A stretch of 64,000 bases of DNA from contig NZ_CP100390.1 of NCBI RefSeq assembly GCF_026016465.1, positions 3,206,501 to 3,270,500 of the forward strand. The letters are read 5' to 3'. Each line of letters starts with the position of its first letter. Position 1 is the first letter of the stretch. Below the pieces are notes generated by a model. The model had not been told where the DNA came from, searched no databases, and saw only the letters and a program-made list of their open reading frames with translations. The stretch is from Alkalimarinus alittae. GTDB taxonomy: Bacteria > Pseudomonadota > Gammaproteobacteria > Pseudomonadales > Oleiphilaceae. Of the stretch, positions 25,349 to 35,261 are shown in pieces. The translations under genes were made by a program, and so were the position numbers.

Positions 25349-26119
25349 TCAGGCGTTACTTTGAGCAAGAATATCCAATATCTGTTTTAGCTTAGCTTGC
25401 TTTGTTTGTAGTGATTTAACTAAGTAATTACCTTGAACACAATATGTGTAAGCTTCATCTGAAGCCTGTGTGCCGCTCTGTTTAGGTGATAATTTAACAA
25501 GATCATCACAATAGCACCTAAGCTCCCCTAAGCATATTTCAAGATCGTTCAGCATCTCGCCTGCGCCTTCAATTTGGTCTTTGGCTATGGCTAAATACCG
25601 CCCCATATTATCAGTATCAATGGTTTCTTCAATTGAGTTCAAGTGATCGGTGTCTTGCTCAGCTGCAGCACCCGTTTCAAATCCACCTGAAGTCGAACCA
25701 CGGTTTTCAGCCTTCCTTCTTGCGAGAATAAATGAAGCAAACCGCTGATCTACTTTACAAATATGTTTAATTAACCAATTGGTTAAATAAGTCAGAATAA
25801 CATTACAGTCTTCGTAAGAAATTTGGCTAAAGTCATGTTGAACAGACTCTACCTCTTTCTCAAACTGTCGGTGCTGCATCAAGTGAGCATGAAGATCAGG
25901 TTCTACATAACCGTACTGCGCCATTAAGCTTTCTTCTGTAGAGAAGTGAAAAACGGTATACCCTTTTAACTTTTTAAACACTTCCCCAGCGGCTTCTCGG
26001 TCAAACTGGCCACTGACCAAACTATTTAGCTCATTAATTAAGCTCACTAATACTTTGTGTTGATTGTCGATCTCTTCAACACCGGTATCATATTCGCTCT
26101 TCCACTCGAATATTGTCAC
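25349..26119 (-). CDS. Bacteriohemerythrin with long C-terminal extension
   Basis: About 256 residues. Residues 1-135 form a hemerythrin four-helix fold with the di-iron ligands: GVEEIDNQHKVLVSLINEL (His), FHFSTEESLM (HxxxE), HLMQHRQFEKEV (HxxxxH), and NWLIKHICKVDQRF (HxxxxD). It should bind O2 reversibly in the cytosol. Residues about 136-256 are an added helical part with Cys pairs (CLGELRCYCDD and YCVQGNY), not seen in the minimal family of about 135 residues. The GTG at 26119 is preceded by AGGGG seven bases away; a TTG at 26143 is the alternative. Confidence 0.83.
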   Translation of the reverse strand: MTIFEWKSEYDTGVEEIDNQHKVLVSLINELNSLVSGQFDREAAGEVFKKLKGYTVFHFSTEESLMAQYGYVEPDLHAHLMQHRQFEKEVESVQHDFSQISYEDCNVILTYLTNWLIKHICKVDQRFASFILARRKAENRGSTSGGFETGAAAEQDTDHLNSIEETIDTDNMGRYLAIAKDQIEGAGEMLNDLEICLGELRCYCDDLVKLSPKQSGTQASDEAYTYCVQGNYLVKSLQTKQAKLKQILDILAQSNA

Positions 26120-26213
26120 AATAGCCCCTACATCAATGTTCAATAGTTGTTTACGCTAGTTATTTTTTAAATAAGCATAGCACCTGAATAATAAATCTGT
26201 CGGAGTCATCGGC

Positions 26214-27185
26214 TTGAAGAAGATATCAACCAACATTATTACTGGTTTTTTAGGGGTTGGTAAAACCACCGCCATTCTAGAATTGCTAAAAACAAAACCT
26301 AAAGACGAAGTTTGGGCAGTATTGGTCAACGAGTTTGGTGAGGTGGGTATTGATGGTGCACTCCTGAGTAATAACGGGGCGTTTATTAAAGAAGTGCCTG
26401 GCGGATGCATGTGTTGTGTTGCCGGTCTACCCATGCAGATAGGCCTAAACTTACTCATTTCAAAGGCAAAACCCGATCGTTTACTGATCGAACCAACAGG
26501 CCTTGGCCACCCCAAACAGATTATCGAAACCCTCACCAACGAGCATTATCACGACCTTCTTGATCTTAGATCAGTGATTACCTTGGTTGACCCAAGAAAC
26601 TTAAATAACGCTAGATACTTAGACAATGAAAACTTTAACGATCAAATCAGCGTTGCAGACGTCGTTGTGGCCAACAAAACAGACCGGTGCACTGAAGCAG
26701 AAAAGCCATTATTTGAAGCTTACCTATCAGGCCAACTGCCGACTAAACAAGCCACTGGCTGGGTGTCTCAAGGTAAGCTCGAGCCTCAATGGTTAGATTA
26801 CAAACACAACAAAGCATCCATTAGCCACTCACACCAACACAGTAAAAGTGATCTACCTAGCTCATTAATGACGCTAGAAGAGGGTGAAGCCTTTACTCGC
26901 AAAGAAAACCAAGGGCAAGGCTTTTATAGCTGCGGCTGGCTGTTCAATAGCAAAACCGTTTTTGACCACCCTACATTAAATCAGTATTTTACCGGCTTAG
27001 CCGCTGATAGGTTAAAAGCCATCGTTAAGACGACTAACGGTGTTTATGCGTTCAATTCTGTCGCCGGTGTCCTCTCGACCCACCGACTGATCGACTCTGC
27101 TGATAGCAGAATAGAAATTATCAATAACAAAAAGCTAGCATGGGACAATATAGAAAAGCACTTTATTCAAGCAAGCATTAATTAA
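26214..27185 (+). CDS. COG0523 G3E GTPase, CobW/ZigA-like metallochaperone
   Basis: A 323-residue protein with Walker A GFLGVGKTT, the CxCC metal motif in GGCMCCV, Walker B/G3 IEPTGLGHP, and the NKTD guanine-specificity motif (VVANKTDRC). A His-rich loop (HSHQHSKSD) follows, and the C-terminal CobW_C-type region includes AFTRKENQGQGFYSCGWLF. COG0523 GTPases insert or deliver zinc, cobalt, nickel or iron; which metal applies here is unknown. Start is TTG at 26214 with GGAG nine bases upstream. It is divergent from the hemerythrin gene (94-base gap). Confidence 0.9.
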   Translation: MKKISTNIITGFLGVGKTTAILELLKTKPKDEVWAVLVNEFGEVGIDGALLSNNGAFIKEVPGGCMCCVAGLPMQIGLNLLISKAKPDRLLIEPTGLGHPKQIIETLTNEHYHDLLDLRSVITLVDPRNLNNARYLDNENFNDQISVADVVVANKTDRCTEAEKPLFEAYLSGQLPTKQATGWVSQGKLEPQWLDYKHNKASISHSHQHSKSDLPSSLMTLEEGEAFTRKENQGQGFYSCGWLFNSKTVFDHPTLNQYFTGLAADRLKAIVKTTNGVYAFNSVAGVLSTHRLIDSADSRIEIINNKKLAWDNIEKHFIQASIN

Positions 27186-27368
27186 GACTAACCCTCGTCC
27201 ACCTCCCCCAAGAACCTAACTACATCCAGCAATGTGGTTAAATGTGCGTTTGTGCCCAACATCATTGATACCAAACCGTTAGTATTAAAAAATTTACTGT
27301 AAAAGAAGTAAATAAGTAGCCACCCATAACCCAATAATAAATAGCTAAACTTTACCCCTGAGAGAAAT

Positions 27369-28346
27369 ATGCCTAACCTAGTCAAAACTCAAGCCAAGCA
27401 AAACCTTACAGACCAGCACTTATATTCGCACGCGATTGGCAAAGGACTTGGGGCATCAATGTTTTGCTTAGCCGTACTAGCAGGCTGTGCAAGCAACCCG
27501 GAACAAGCGCAACCTATCGAACAGGTAGAAAGCACTGAAAAATCAACCACTGAAGTAGTTGCACCGCCAAACAACCCACCCTCAACTGAGCCGGTTACCA
27601 CAGAAGCAAACATTGACTCTGATACAGATATTATCGAAACACCTGACAGCTCAGATGTGTCAACTGAGTATACCGCAACTGAAGCAGTATCAGGTGATGA
27701 AAGCAGCGTGCGTTCTGATACTACTCAAGATTCAGCGCCAGATACCGCTACAACACCTAACGTGAATACATTAACACCAACAGCTAGCGAGGCAATATCT
27801 GAGCCTATTTCAGACGCAAATGCAGCATTAACAGAAGCTAGTGATGCCATAGCAACAACTGAGGTTGCTGCCGTTTCAGCGCTTAACAACCAGGCCTCGA
27901 TGACTGAATCCACATCCCCTCAACAGATCTCACGCTCAAGCAAAAACCTGGGAAACTCGTATGGCATTTGGACGCTTAAAGATGCCGGTAATGGTTTTTG
28001 TAAACTCAAAACACCCACGCTACAAATAGGCAATAAAGAGTACTCGTCTCAAATATGGATGGATATCGAAGAGCAGCAAGTAGTTGTAAACGCTTATATG
28101 TCTCTCGACATCACACACCCTAAAACGGGCATTCAAATCGATAATCAAGCACTTGTTCCATTTACCCAAAAAGCAAACTCAACACGTGCAATTATCAGTC
28201 GTGACCTGACTTCACAACTGGCATCAGGAAACGTACTGCATGTGCTGATTAATGGCCAAGAGATTGGAAAAAAAGTGCTTAAACGTAACGTTAAGCTCAC
28301 TAATATGAATGCAGCGATTACCGCACTCAAAAGCTGTAAGCAATAA
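27369..28346 (+). CDS. Lipoprotein with acidic Thr/Ser-rich linker and C-terminal domain of unknown function
   Basis: A 325-residue protein. A lipobox (MFCLAVLAGC, Cys near residue 40) marks it as a lipoprotein. Residues about 45-190 are low-complexity and acidic, rich in T, E, S, D and P, typical of a flexible spacer. The C-terminal part (about 195-325; YGIWTLKDAGNGFCKLKTPTLQIGNKEYSSQIWMD, then PLTSQLASGNVLHVLINGQEIGKKVLKRNV) is compact with two Cys. The pattern resembles invasion-associated-locus-B-type domains, but this is tentative. Possibly co-transcribed with the solute-binding gene 107 bases later. Confidence 0.62.
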   Translation: MPNLVKTQAKQNLTDQHLYSHAIGKGLGASMFCLAVLAGCASNPEQAQPIEQVESTEKSTTEVVAPPNNPPSTEPVTTEANIDSDTDIIETPDSSDVSTEYTATEAVSGDESSVRSDTTQDSAPDTATTPNVNTLTPTASEAISEPISDANAALTEASDAIATTEVAAVSALNNQASMTESTSPQQISRSSKNLGNSYGIWTLKDAGNGFCKLKTPTLQIGNKEYSSQIWMDIEEQQVVVNAYMSLDITHPKTGIQIDNQALVPFTQKANSTRAIISRDLTSQLASGNVLHVLINGQEIGKKVLKRNVKLTNMNAAITALKSCKQ

Positions 28347-28352
28347 ACCAGA

Positions 28353-28398
28353 AGCGGTATAGCAACCCCTTAGCAGCAAAAACCATTGCTTTACCGCT
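28353..28398. other. Imperfect long hairpin between two rightward genes
   Basis: AGCGGTATAGCAA (28353-28365) pairs with TTGCTTTACCGCT (28386-28398) over 13 positions with one T-T mismatch. It lies between the lipoprotein stop and the solute-binding gene. There is no U-tract, so a classic terminator is unlikely; an mRNA processing or stability element is possible. Confidence 0.4.
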
Positions 28399-28453
28399 AT
28401 TGAGTTAACTCAGCATATCCACCCTGCTTAACAAGCTGACACCAGAGATAATT

Positions 28454-29557
28454 ATGGCAACCCTATTTAACAACGCATCTTCTACTCACACCAAACACGC
28501 ATTAACTTCTCTAGCTTCATGCGTTATCTGTAGCTTAGCATTAGCCTTTACAAGTCTTGCAACGGCTACGCCAAAAACAGCTCAGCAAGAGGAGGCATCA
28601 TCACAACCAAAGCCCAATAAAATTTTAGAGCGCACATTTTGTGTGTGGGATCCAGTGGGTGCAGGTGGCCCCATTGTGAGCATGGTAAAGCAACTTATAC
28701 CAAAGTCCCTAGGCTGGGGGGTTAAGCTCAATATAGAGGCCTATACTGATGAAAAAGTCGCCGCAAACGACTTTAAAGGCGAAGCGTGTGATGCAGTCAT
28801 GCTAACAGATGTCTCTGTTCGTGATTTTAATAAGTTTACTGCAACAGTTAATGCCGTTGGCGCGATCCCCGGAGAGCTTGAATTAAGAACCCTGCTGACG
28901 ACACTATCAAGCCCAAAAGCAGCTAAGTTTATGCGACAAGACAACTATGAGATTGCAGGGATTTTACCCTTAGGACCTGTTTTCATTTTTGTGAGAGATA
29001 AAGGCGTTGATAATGTAGAGCACTTTCAAGGTCAAAAAATGGCCGTTTTAAATGGGGACCCCACCGCAACCAAAATGGTTCGCCGTGTAGGAGGCTCACC
29101 CGTCGCCGCTAGCCTTTCGAGCTTTGCGGGCATGTTCAATAATGGCAGTGTCGACATCATCTTTGCACCCGCAGTCGCATTCAACACAATGGAACTCTAT
29201 AAAGGACTAGAAGAAGGAGGCGGCATTTTAAACTACCCCCTGCTTCACACATCCCTACAAGTAGTCATACGCCACAGTGTTTTTCCTGAAGGCTATGGCC
29301 AAAAACTGAGAAGTTATTCTATTTCTAGGCTAGACAACATGTTGGATATTATTAAAACAGCCCATGGAGAAATTCCTACGAAATATTGGATAAACGTCGC
29401 TGAAGCCGATATGAACACCTATAACGAGTATATGAGAGACTCGCGTTTATCGTTGAGAGACGAAGGCCTTTACGAGCCTAAAGCGCTCACACTGATGAGA
29501 AAAGTGCGTTGTAAGCATACACCTAGCCAAGGTGAATGTGCCTCAAAGGTTGAATAA
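28454..29557 (+). CDS. Periplasmic solute-binding protein, TRAP DctP-like / AdeT1-2 family
   Basis: A 367-residue exported protein with a signal segment ending SLATA-TPKT and a binding-protein body: TFCVWDPVGAGGPIVSMVKQL opens the first lobe, with YTDEKVAANDFKGEACDAVMLTDV and GILPLGPVFIFVRDKGV later. The fold and order match the 'putative solute-binding protein' group related to TRAP DctP and to AdeT1/2. No TRAP membrane subunits are in the window, so it may be an orphan ligand receiver, perhaps for the chemoreceptor that follows. The ligand is unknown. A terminator-like hairpin follows 24 bases after the stop. Confidence 0.72.
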   Translation: MATLFNNASSTHTKHALTSLASCVICSLALAFTSLATATPKTAQQEEASSQPKPNKILERTFCVWDPVGAGGPIVSMVKQLIPKSLGWGVKLNIEAYTDEKVAANDFKGEACDAVMLTDVSVRDFNKFTATVNAVGAIPGELELRTLLTTLSSPKAAKFMRQDNYEIAGILPLGPVFIFVRDKGVDNVEHFQGQKMAVLNGDPTATKMVRRVGGSPVAASLSSFAGMFNNGSVDIIFAPAVAFNTMELYKGLEEGGGILNYPLLHTSLQVVIRHSVFPEGYGQKLRSYSISRLDNMLDIIKTAHGEIPTKYWINVAEADMNTYNEYMRDSRLSLRDEGLYEPKALTLMRKVRCKHTPSQGECASKVE

Positions 29558-29581
29558 AGCATCACTACACGCTGTTTTAAA

Positions 29582-29619
29582 TACCTAGAGATATTTAATG
29601 TAAATCTCTAGGTACTTTT
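29582..29619 (+). terminator. Terminator after the solute-binding protein gene
   Basis: TACCTAGAGAT (29582-29592) pairs perfectly with ATCTCTAGGTA (29604-29614), followed by CTTTTG. The 11-base stem is strong; the U-tract is short, so termination may be incomplete. Confidence 0.65.
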
Positions 29620-29746
29620 GATTTAAATCACTAAGCTCGTTGTTTAATCAAATAGCCCTATCAAATAAAAATCATCCGCTATACTTCAATATAATCTAAT
29701 AAATCCTATTTATTTCATGAATATGACAGTACAAGGCGGATGACTG

Positions 29747-31384
29747 ATGGTTTCATGGTTACGTAATATTCAAATCGGCTACCGGTTAGCCGTCGTAATT
29801 GCAATTGCAGGTTTTGGCACACTGATATTAAGCATCGTAATGCTTAATGAGTTTTTTAATACTAGCTACGCCGAGCGCCAACTAAAAACCAAGCACCTCG
29901 TCGAAGCAAGTCACAGCATTCTAAGCCGATACCACACTTTAGCTACATCTGGCTCAATTTCTGAAGATGAGGCCAAGATTCGAGCAATATCCGACATTCG
30001 GGATCTGCGCTATGGAGATAACGACTATTTCTTTATTCTCGATCATCAGCCTGCCTTAATCATGCACCCTATCAAGCCAGAACTTCAGGGTAAAAATCTT
30101 GATCAAACCGCAGACCCCAATGGAAAACGATTATTCCGAGAAATGGTAGATGTTGTCGAAAACAATGGAGAAGGATTTGTCGATTACTTATGGCCCAAAC
30201 CCGGTCACGAGGGTGCGGTTGAAAAAGTATCCTTTGTAAAAGGGTTTTCACCGTGGAATATGATTATTGGTACTGGCATTTACATCGACGATATGAGGGA
30301 TCAGCAATGGGTATTCTTAGGTCGCTACATCACTATCGTAGCGCTACTTTCACTCCCATTAGTCGGGATTTTAATACTCATCATTATTAGTATTCGAAGC
30401 CCCTTAATCAAAACGCTCAATGCAATGGAAAATGTCGCTAAAGGCGAAGGCGATTTAACCCTTCGCTTAGACGAAAGCGGAAAAGACGAGCTAAGTAAGG
30501 TAGCTACACTTTTTAATCAATTTGTCGCACGAACGCAGTCCACAATCCAAGAGTTTATGGCCGCCAGCTTACAGCTAAATAAGCTTTCAGAAGAAATGAA
30601 GGATGTTGTCGAAATCAATAAACACGGCACAGACCAGCAAAAAACTGAAACGCATAACTCCGCATCAGCCATTACCGAAATGGCAGCCTCAACTGACGAA
30701 ATAGCTAAAAACGCACAACAAGCGGCCGATGAAACAACATTAGGTTTAGAGAAATCATCTAAAGGCAGCCAAGATATCAGTGCATCAATGTCAGGCCTAA
30801 CACTCCTCTCTACTGAATTAAACAACACTAAACACGTGGTCAGTGAGTTAACTGAAAACTCAACAAAAATTGGTTCTATTCTTGATGTTATTAGAGGCAT
30901 AGCCGAGCAAACTAACCTCTTAGCGTTAAACGCAGCTATTGAAGCGGCACGAGCTGGCGAGGCAGGCAGAGGGTTCGCAGTGGTGGCAGATGAAGTTAGA
31001 GGGCTTGCGACCCGAACCCAAGAATCAACAGATGAAATACAAACAATGATTGAGCAAATTCAAAATGGCGTACAAGGTGTTACACACTCTGTTGACTTGG
31101 CTCACAATCACTCAATCAAGACCCAAGCATCAGCAGAAACCGCTGAAAAAATGCTCAATGAAGTCAACAATGCAATGCAAGAAATTACATCGATTACTTG
31201 TCAGATTGCTGCCGCAACGGAAGAGCAAGCATCCGTTGCTAATGAAATCAGCAACAATACACATACTATCGCTAACCTAGTTGATGACGGTTCAACAAAC
31301 TTTATTCGGATCAGCGACTCAACGGAGGAGATCAGGCGACTCAGTCAGGTATTGGCAGACAAAGTATCACAGTTTAGAGTTTAG
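29747..31384 (+). CDS. Methyl-accepting chemotaxis protein with sCache_2 sensor
   Basis: A 545-residue membrane chemoreceptor. Helix 1 (about 12-32), then a periplasmic single-Cache domain (about 35-185; [43 protein letters not shown]), helix 2 (about 190-213), HAMP (about 214-270), and a methyl-accepting signalling domain whose hairpin tip is [35 protein letters not shown]. sCache_2 domains often sense short organic acids. Start is ATG at 29747. A second receptor gene follows 94 bases later. Confidence 0.93.
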   Translation: MVSWLRNIQIGYRLAVVIAIAGFGTLILSIVMLNEFFNTSYAERQLKTKHLVEASHSILSRYHTLATSGSISEDEAKIRAISDIRDLRYGDNDYFFILDHQPALIMHPIKPELQGKNLDQTADPNGKRLFREMVDVVENNGEGFVDYLWPKPGHEGAVEKVSFVKGFSPWNMIIGTGIYIDDMRDQQWVFLGRYITIVALLSLPLVGILILIIISIRSPLIKTLNAMENVAKGEGDLTLRLDESGKDELSKVATLFNQFVARTQSTIQEFMAASLQLNKLSEEMKDVVEINKHGTDQQKTETHNSASAITEMAASTDEIAKNAQQAADETTLGLEKSSKGSQDISASMSGLTLLSTELNNTKHVVSELTENSTKIGSILDVIRGIAEQTNLLALNAAIEAARAGEAGRGFAVVADEVRGLATRTQESTDEIQTMIEQIQNGVQGVTHSVDLAHNHSIKTQASAETAEKMLNEVNNAMQEITSITCQIAAATEEQASVANEISNNTHTIANLVDDGSTNFIRISDSTEEIRRLSQVLADKVSQFRV

Positions 31385-31478
31385 AGTCCGGCTGAATCAG
31401 TAAGCACCCTCTATTATTCGGTCTAAACTAAAGCATGATTAGTCAGCGACGTTAGATCTATCAAAGCAGGCCTTTAGT

Positions 31479-33413
31479 ATGTGGAAAAAGCTCAGCATTC
31501 AACACAAAATAACCGCCATCACTGTTACTGTGCTGATTACTTCACTGGCAATTTCCGCCGCCTTCAATAATTACTCTGCCCGCGAGCTAATAAGCGAACG
31601 ACTTGAACATAAAGAGCTTCCCTCTGTTTTAAGAGAGATTGGCAATAAAATTGAAAAAGAGATTTTCGAACCGATCAATGGCTCAAGGGCGCTTGCAGAG
31701 AATGCTTATTTTCAGCGTTGGATTAGTGCTGGGGAACCGCAAGAAGAGCAACAAAACACTATCGACTTTTTACTGCAAACCAAGCAAATCACCAATGCCA
31801 GCGTCGCTTTTTATGTGTCTAGTATTAGTAATAACTATCACACCGAAAAAGGAGTCATTAAACAGGTTTCTGAAAGCAGCGACCGCGACCAGTGGTTCTA
31901 CGATTTCTTAAAAGGCGACCATGGCTATATGCTCAGCCTAGACTATTTTGAGGGTGACGGCCCTCTCACTCTTTTTGTTAACTACCCCGTTAAGCAAGGC
32001 GGCAACATAATTGGTGCGGCAGGTTTAGGCATTGACGTAAACATACTGTCTGAGTTCATTCAGCAGTATAAAATTGAAAAGACTGGATATGTATTTCTCG
32101 TCGACAACAATGGCAAAATTGTTATTCATCCTAATCGAGAGCTTACCAATAAAGCGATCAGTGAGATTCCCGGATTAAGTGGTAAGAATGACGAATTGCA
32201 TGCAGAAGAAGACACCAATAGAGTCCGCTACAGCATTAATAATAGATTTTATATTGCTGCTTCATCTCCTGTGCCTAATCTTGATTATCGATTGGTTGCG
32301 ATTGTTCCTGAAGCCGAACTATATGAAGCACTCAACAGTGCGACATTAAGGGTCGTATTATTTACCTCCGTGATTATCGCAATATTTGCTTTTATTGTGA
32401 TGCTGCTTGCTAAAACTATATCATCACCTATTAAAGCCACAGCGAAATTACTAAAAGAAATTTCTGAAGGAGATGGAGACCTGACACATACGCTTAGAGT
32501 CACCTCTCAAGACGAGGTCGGCATACTTTGCGATAGCTTTAACCGATTCGAAGAAAAGTTAAGAGATATCATTCAAGCCGTTTCGGCAAAGTCTCTGTCT
32601 CTTCAGCAGCTGAGTGAGCAAGTTAAGGACAATGCGAGAATTAGTTCTTCTGCGGTCGATCAGCAAAAATCAAACATCATAAGCGTAGCTTCTGCGATCA
32701 CTGAAATGGCCGCTACTGTTCAAGAAATTGCAGGAAACGCTAACCAAGCGGCTAGTTCAGCTGCGGCAACAAAAGATAAGTCAGAGCAAGGTCAACAGGC
32801 GGTTCAAAACTCTATTACTAAAATCAAACAACTGTCTGATGAAATAATAAGTACCAGCGAGGTTATTGTTGATCTAGGCAAGCAGACTGAGCAAATAGGT
32901 AGCATTTTAGAAGTCATTCGTGGTATCTCCGAGCAGACTAATTTGCTCGCCTTAAATGCCGCAATCGAAGCCGCTAGAGCGGGTGAACAAGGACGTGGGT
33001 TTGCAGTAGTCGCCGATGAAGTGAGAGGTCTGGCTCAACGTACAGCCGAAAGCACTGACGAAATTGAACGTATGATAGAAGCGCTGCAAAAAGGCGCTAG
33101 CTCTGCAGTCAATGCAATGAAGCAAGGCGAAAGCATGACACAATCAGGCGTTGACAGCATTCATGAGACAGGCAACATACTCACCGAAATCTTCAATTCT
33201 GTTGACTCTATTAACGATATTAACTTCCAAGTCGCTGCAGCTACTGAAGAACAAAGTCAGGCTGTAGAAGAAATAACACGCCATATCACGCAGGTCGAAG
33301 AGGTGAGCACCGGAACGCTTGAAGTAGCCAACGAGGTCAGAGAGCTTTCAGACCAGCTGTCGCAGCTTTCCACTGAGATTTCAGCGTTAATGTCTCAGTT
33401 CAAGACTCAATAA
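31479..33413 (+). CDS. Methyl-accepting chemotaxis protein with dCache sensor
   Basis: A 644-residue chemoreceptor with helix 1 (about 10-30), a large periplasmic double-Cache-like domain (about 35-285; [58 protein letters not shown]), helix 2 (about 288-312), HAMP and an MA domain with tip [35 protein letters not shown]. The sensor differs from that of the preceding receptor, so the pair is not a simple duplication. The ligand is unknown; dCache receptors often bind amino acids or organic acids. Confidence 0.93.
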   Translation: MWKKLSIQHKITAITVTVLITSLAISAAFNNYSARELISERLEHKELPSVLREIGNKIEKEIFEPINGSRALAENAYFQRWISAGEPQEEQQNTIDFLLQTKQITNASVAFYVSSISNNYHTEKGVIKQVSESSDRDQWFYDFLKGDHGYMLSLDYFEGDGPLTLFVNYPVKQGGNIIGAAGLGIDVNILSEFIQQYKIEKTGYVFLVDNNGKIVIHPNRELTNKAISEIPGLSGKNDELHAEEDTNRVRYSINNRFYIAASSPVPNLDYRLVAIVPEAELYEALNSATLRVVLFTSVIIAIFAFIVMLLAKTISSPIKATAKLLKEISEGDGDLTHTLRVTSQDEVGILCDSFNRFEEKLRDIIQAVSAKSLSLQQLSEQVKDNARISSSAVDQQKSNIISVASAITEMAATVQEIAGNANQAASSAAATKDKSEQGQQAVQNSITKIKQLSDEIISTSEVIVDLGKQTEQIGSILEVIRGISEQTNLLALNAAIEAARAGEQGRGFAVVADEVRGLAQRTAESTDEIERMIEALQKGASSAVNAMKQGESMTQSGVDSIHETGNILTEIFNSVDSINDINFQVAAATEEQSQAVEEITRHITQVEEVSTGTLEVANEVRELSDQLSQLSTEISALMSQFKTQ

Positions 33414-33420
33414 CTCTCCT

Positions 33421-34200
33421 CTATCGCCTGTTTTCGATACGCCACTGCTTAGGTGATAACCCACTCCAGCTTTTAAATGCAGACCGAAAATTAGACGTTT
33501 CATTGTAGCCCAGATCAAAGCTAATCTGCTCTATATATTTGTCTGTGTATAATAAGTGGTGTTTTGCGGCATCAAAGCGGACCTCTTGCAGCAGCTGCCG
33601 AAAGCTAGTCCCCTCTTCACTTAACCTACGCCTTAACGTTCGTTCAGACATATTAAATGAACTTGCCAATTGCTCGACCGTCGGTGACTTCGCCATCAAC
33701 AGCGTCAAAATAGACTTAATCTCATTACTTAATGCTTTTGTTGCTCCCGTTTCCATTAATGCTTTTTCGCATTGATGGGTCGCTAATTGCTCACCCGCTG
33801 GGTTTGTCATGGTTAGGGGCAAATCTAATAATGCTGCGTCAAAGCGTATCTGGTCAAGCGGCTGATTAAAGCAGACCGGGCACTCTAACAGCCTCTCGTA
33901 GCGCTCAGCATAAGCCGGTGCAGAGAAGCTAACGGATACCCCGTTCAAGTCAAAGTTTTTAGCCGTAAGACTCTTAACGTTTGACTTAATAACCCCTAGT
34001 AATAGTTCAATAATTAAAGGATGAAACCCTACTAGCTTTTGATCTACTTGAAAACTTACAACCACTTCATTTTTATTGTACACCACCGCAGGTTGCACTA
34101 AAGGCGCAGCAATAGATGCATAATTGACCCAAAGGTTCAGCACTGAACCGAGGTTTCGGCTTGTTAGCATTGCCAACCCCTGCGGCCCATGAGAAACCAC
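33421..34200 (-). CDS. AraC-family regulator, N-terminally shortened
   Basis: A 259-residue protein with two C-terminal HTH motifs (VEQLASSFNMSERTLRRRLSEEGTSFRQLL, then IEQISFDLGYNETSNFRSAFKSWSGLSPKQWR), typical AraC/XylS. The N-terminal part resembles the Arabinose_bd domain of the 330-345-residue OruR-like group, but begins at VSHGPQGLAMLTSRNLGSVL, which in that group sits about 70-80 residues in. The frame stays open upstream only to a TAG at 34228-34230, directly beside the end of the neighbouring gene. It may be a truncated gene or a DNA-binding-only version. Start GTG at 34200 is uncertain. Confidence 0.6.
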   Translation of the reverse strand: MVSHGPQGLAMLTSRNLGSVLNLWVNYASIAAPLVQPAVVYNKNEVVVSFQVDQKLVGFHPLIIELLLGVIKSNVKSLTAKNFDLNGVSVSFSAPAYAERYERLLECPVCFNQPLDQIRFDAALLDLPLTMTNPAGEQLATHQCEKALMETGATKALSNEIKSILTLLMAKSPTVEQLASSFNMSERTLRRRLSEEGTSFRQLLQEVRFDAAKHHLLYTDKYIEQISFDLGYNETSNFRSAFKSWSGLSPKQWRIENRR

Positions 34201-34238
34201 TGAAATATAAGCGCCTATGATGAGAATCTATACAAGCT

Positions 34239-35078
34239 TTAGTTCATATAGACCCAATTAACACTACCGATATCACACACAATCATCTTTTCGGTAATAT
34301 CGTCACATTGAGAAAGACTATGAGGTCTTTTGTGGCTCGGCAGTGTCTTCACAGCCATGGTTTTTTTGTCTTTCTTGAGGAAGCGGTACATGGTTTCAAA
34401 GCGCTCGCTAAAATCAACACTCTTCACTTTTAAGTCATAAAACGTATGATAAAAGCGGGCGTAGCTCATGGTCGAGGCACCCAAACCAATATCAATCATT
34501 CTCTGGATATAGTGGCCATATACTTCAGACAGGTAAAACTGAACCTCGCGACCGTTTTCGGCATCACCTCTAAAAGGAGGTAGAGCCATTAGATGTTGAT
34601 CACCTAATACTCCGTTAGCCAACCGGCCATTAGGTTCATTTCTTATCAACCCAAAGCGGCGCTGACCACAGGTTATAAGGTTTTTTCCCAAGGTGCAGCG
34701 AGAAAGCGATACATTAGACGACACAACCGATGCCACTTCATTTGCTTTATTAGTTTGTTTAAGTCGTGCAGGCTTATCTAACACACTGGTTTGATTAGCC
34801 CCTTTCTTTGCCTTTGCTTTTGAGGGTGACGGCAACGCGATTTTTAGCTTTTGTGCTGGTCGTTTCAATAACAACCTCTGAACCATTACATCATTTTTTT
34901 TGAAATCCTCAAACCGGGGCAGACGCTTCCCCTCCCCTCGCTCTACGATTTCGCAATAGATGCGCTCATATGCTGTTTGCTGTTGATTTTCAGGTGAGCG
35001 AGCATTAGCTAAACAGTTAGCCTCAGCACTCACCGAAAAAAAGAGCATCACTAATACTAGAGTCGAATGGAAACGCAT
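34239..35078 (-). CDS. Exported protein of unknown function
   Basis: A protein of about 279 residues with a signal peptide (LVLVMLFFSVSAEA, mature start near NCLANARSPENQQQ). Features seen are a basic Lys/Ala-rich linker (about 80-115), a CTLGKNLITCGQRRFGLIRNEPNGRLANGVLGDQHLMALPPF segment, a helical part (YLSEVYGHYIQRMIDIGLG, YARFYHTFYDL), and a C-terminal disulfide candidate (CDDITEKMIVC). I do not recognise it. Start could be ATG at 35078 or GTG at 35090; neither has a good ribosome-binding site. It directly precedes the shortened AraC gene. Confidence 0.55.
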   Translation of the reverse strand: MRFHSTLVLVMLFFSVSAEANCLANARSPENQQQTAYERIYCEIVERGEGKRLPRFEDFKKNDVMVQRLLLKRPAQKLKIALPSPSKAKAKKGANQTSVLDKPARLKQTNKANEVASVVSSNVSLSRCTLGKNLITCGQRRFGLIRNEPNGRLANGVLGDQHLMALPPFRGDAENGREVQFYLSEVYGHYIQRMIDIGLGASTMSYARFYHTFYDLKVKSVDFSERFETMYRFLKKDKKTMAVKTLPSHKRPHSLSQCDDITEKMIVCDIGSVNWVYMN

Positions 35079-35261
35079 ACTAAAATTCACTATTGTCTGA
35101 TAGATTACTATTTGAAAAGATAAGCCTCTACCTTTGTTCTATTTCATTAGGCTATAACGTCAGTTTACCTCAACTCAAATAAAATCAGTGTAACGAAAAC
35201 AGGCTAATAGAAGAACCTAGCCTTTATGTTTTGAGACAACCTACTATTAAAGGCTTTCATC

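Noticed and set aside
35226-35260. ATG TTT TGA upstream of the EamA gene as a recoded (selenocysteine) start
   Set aside because: No SECIS-like structure is visible just after the TGA and family members have no residue there; a non-standard start is simpler.
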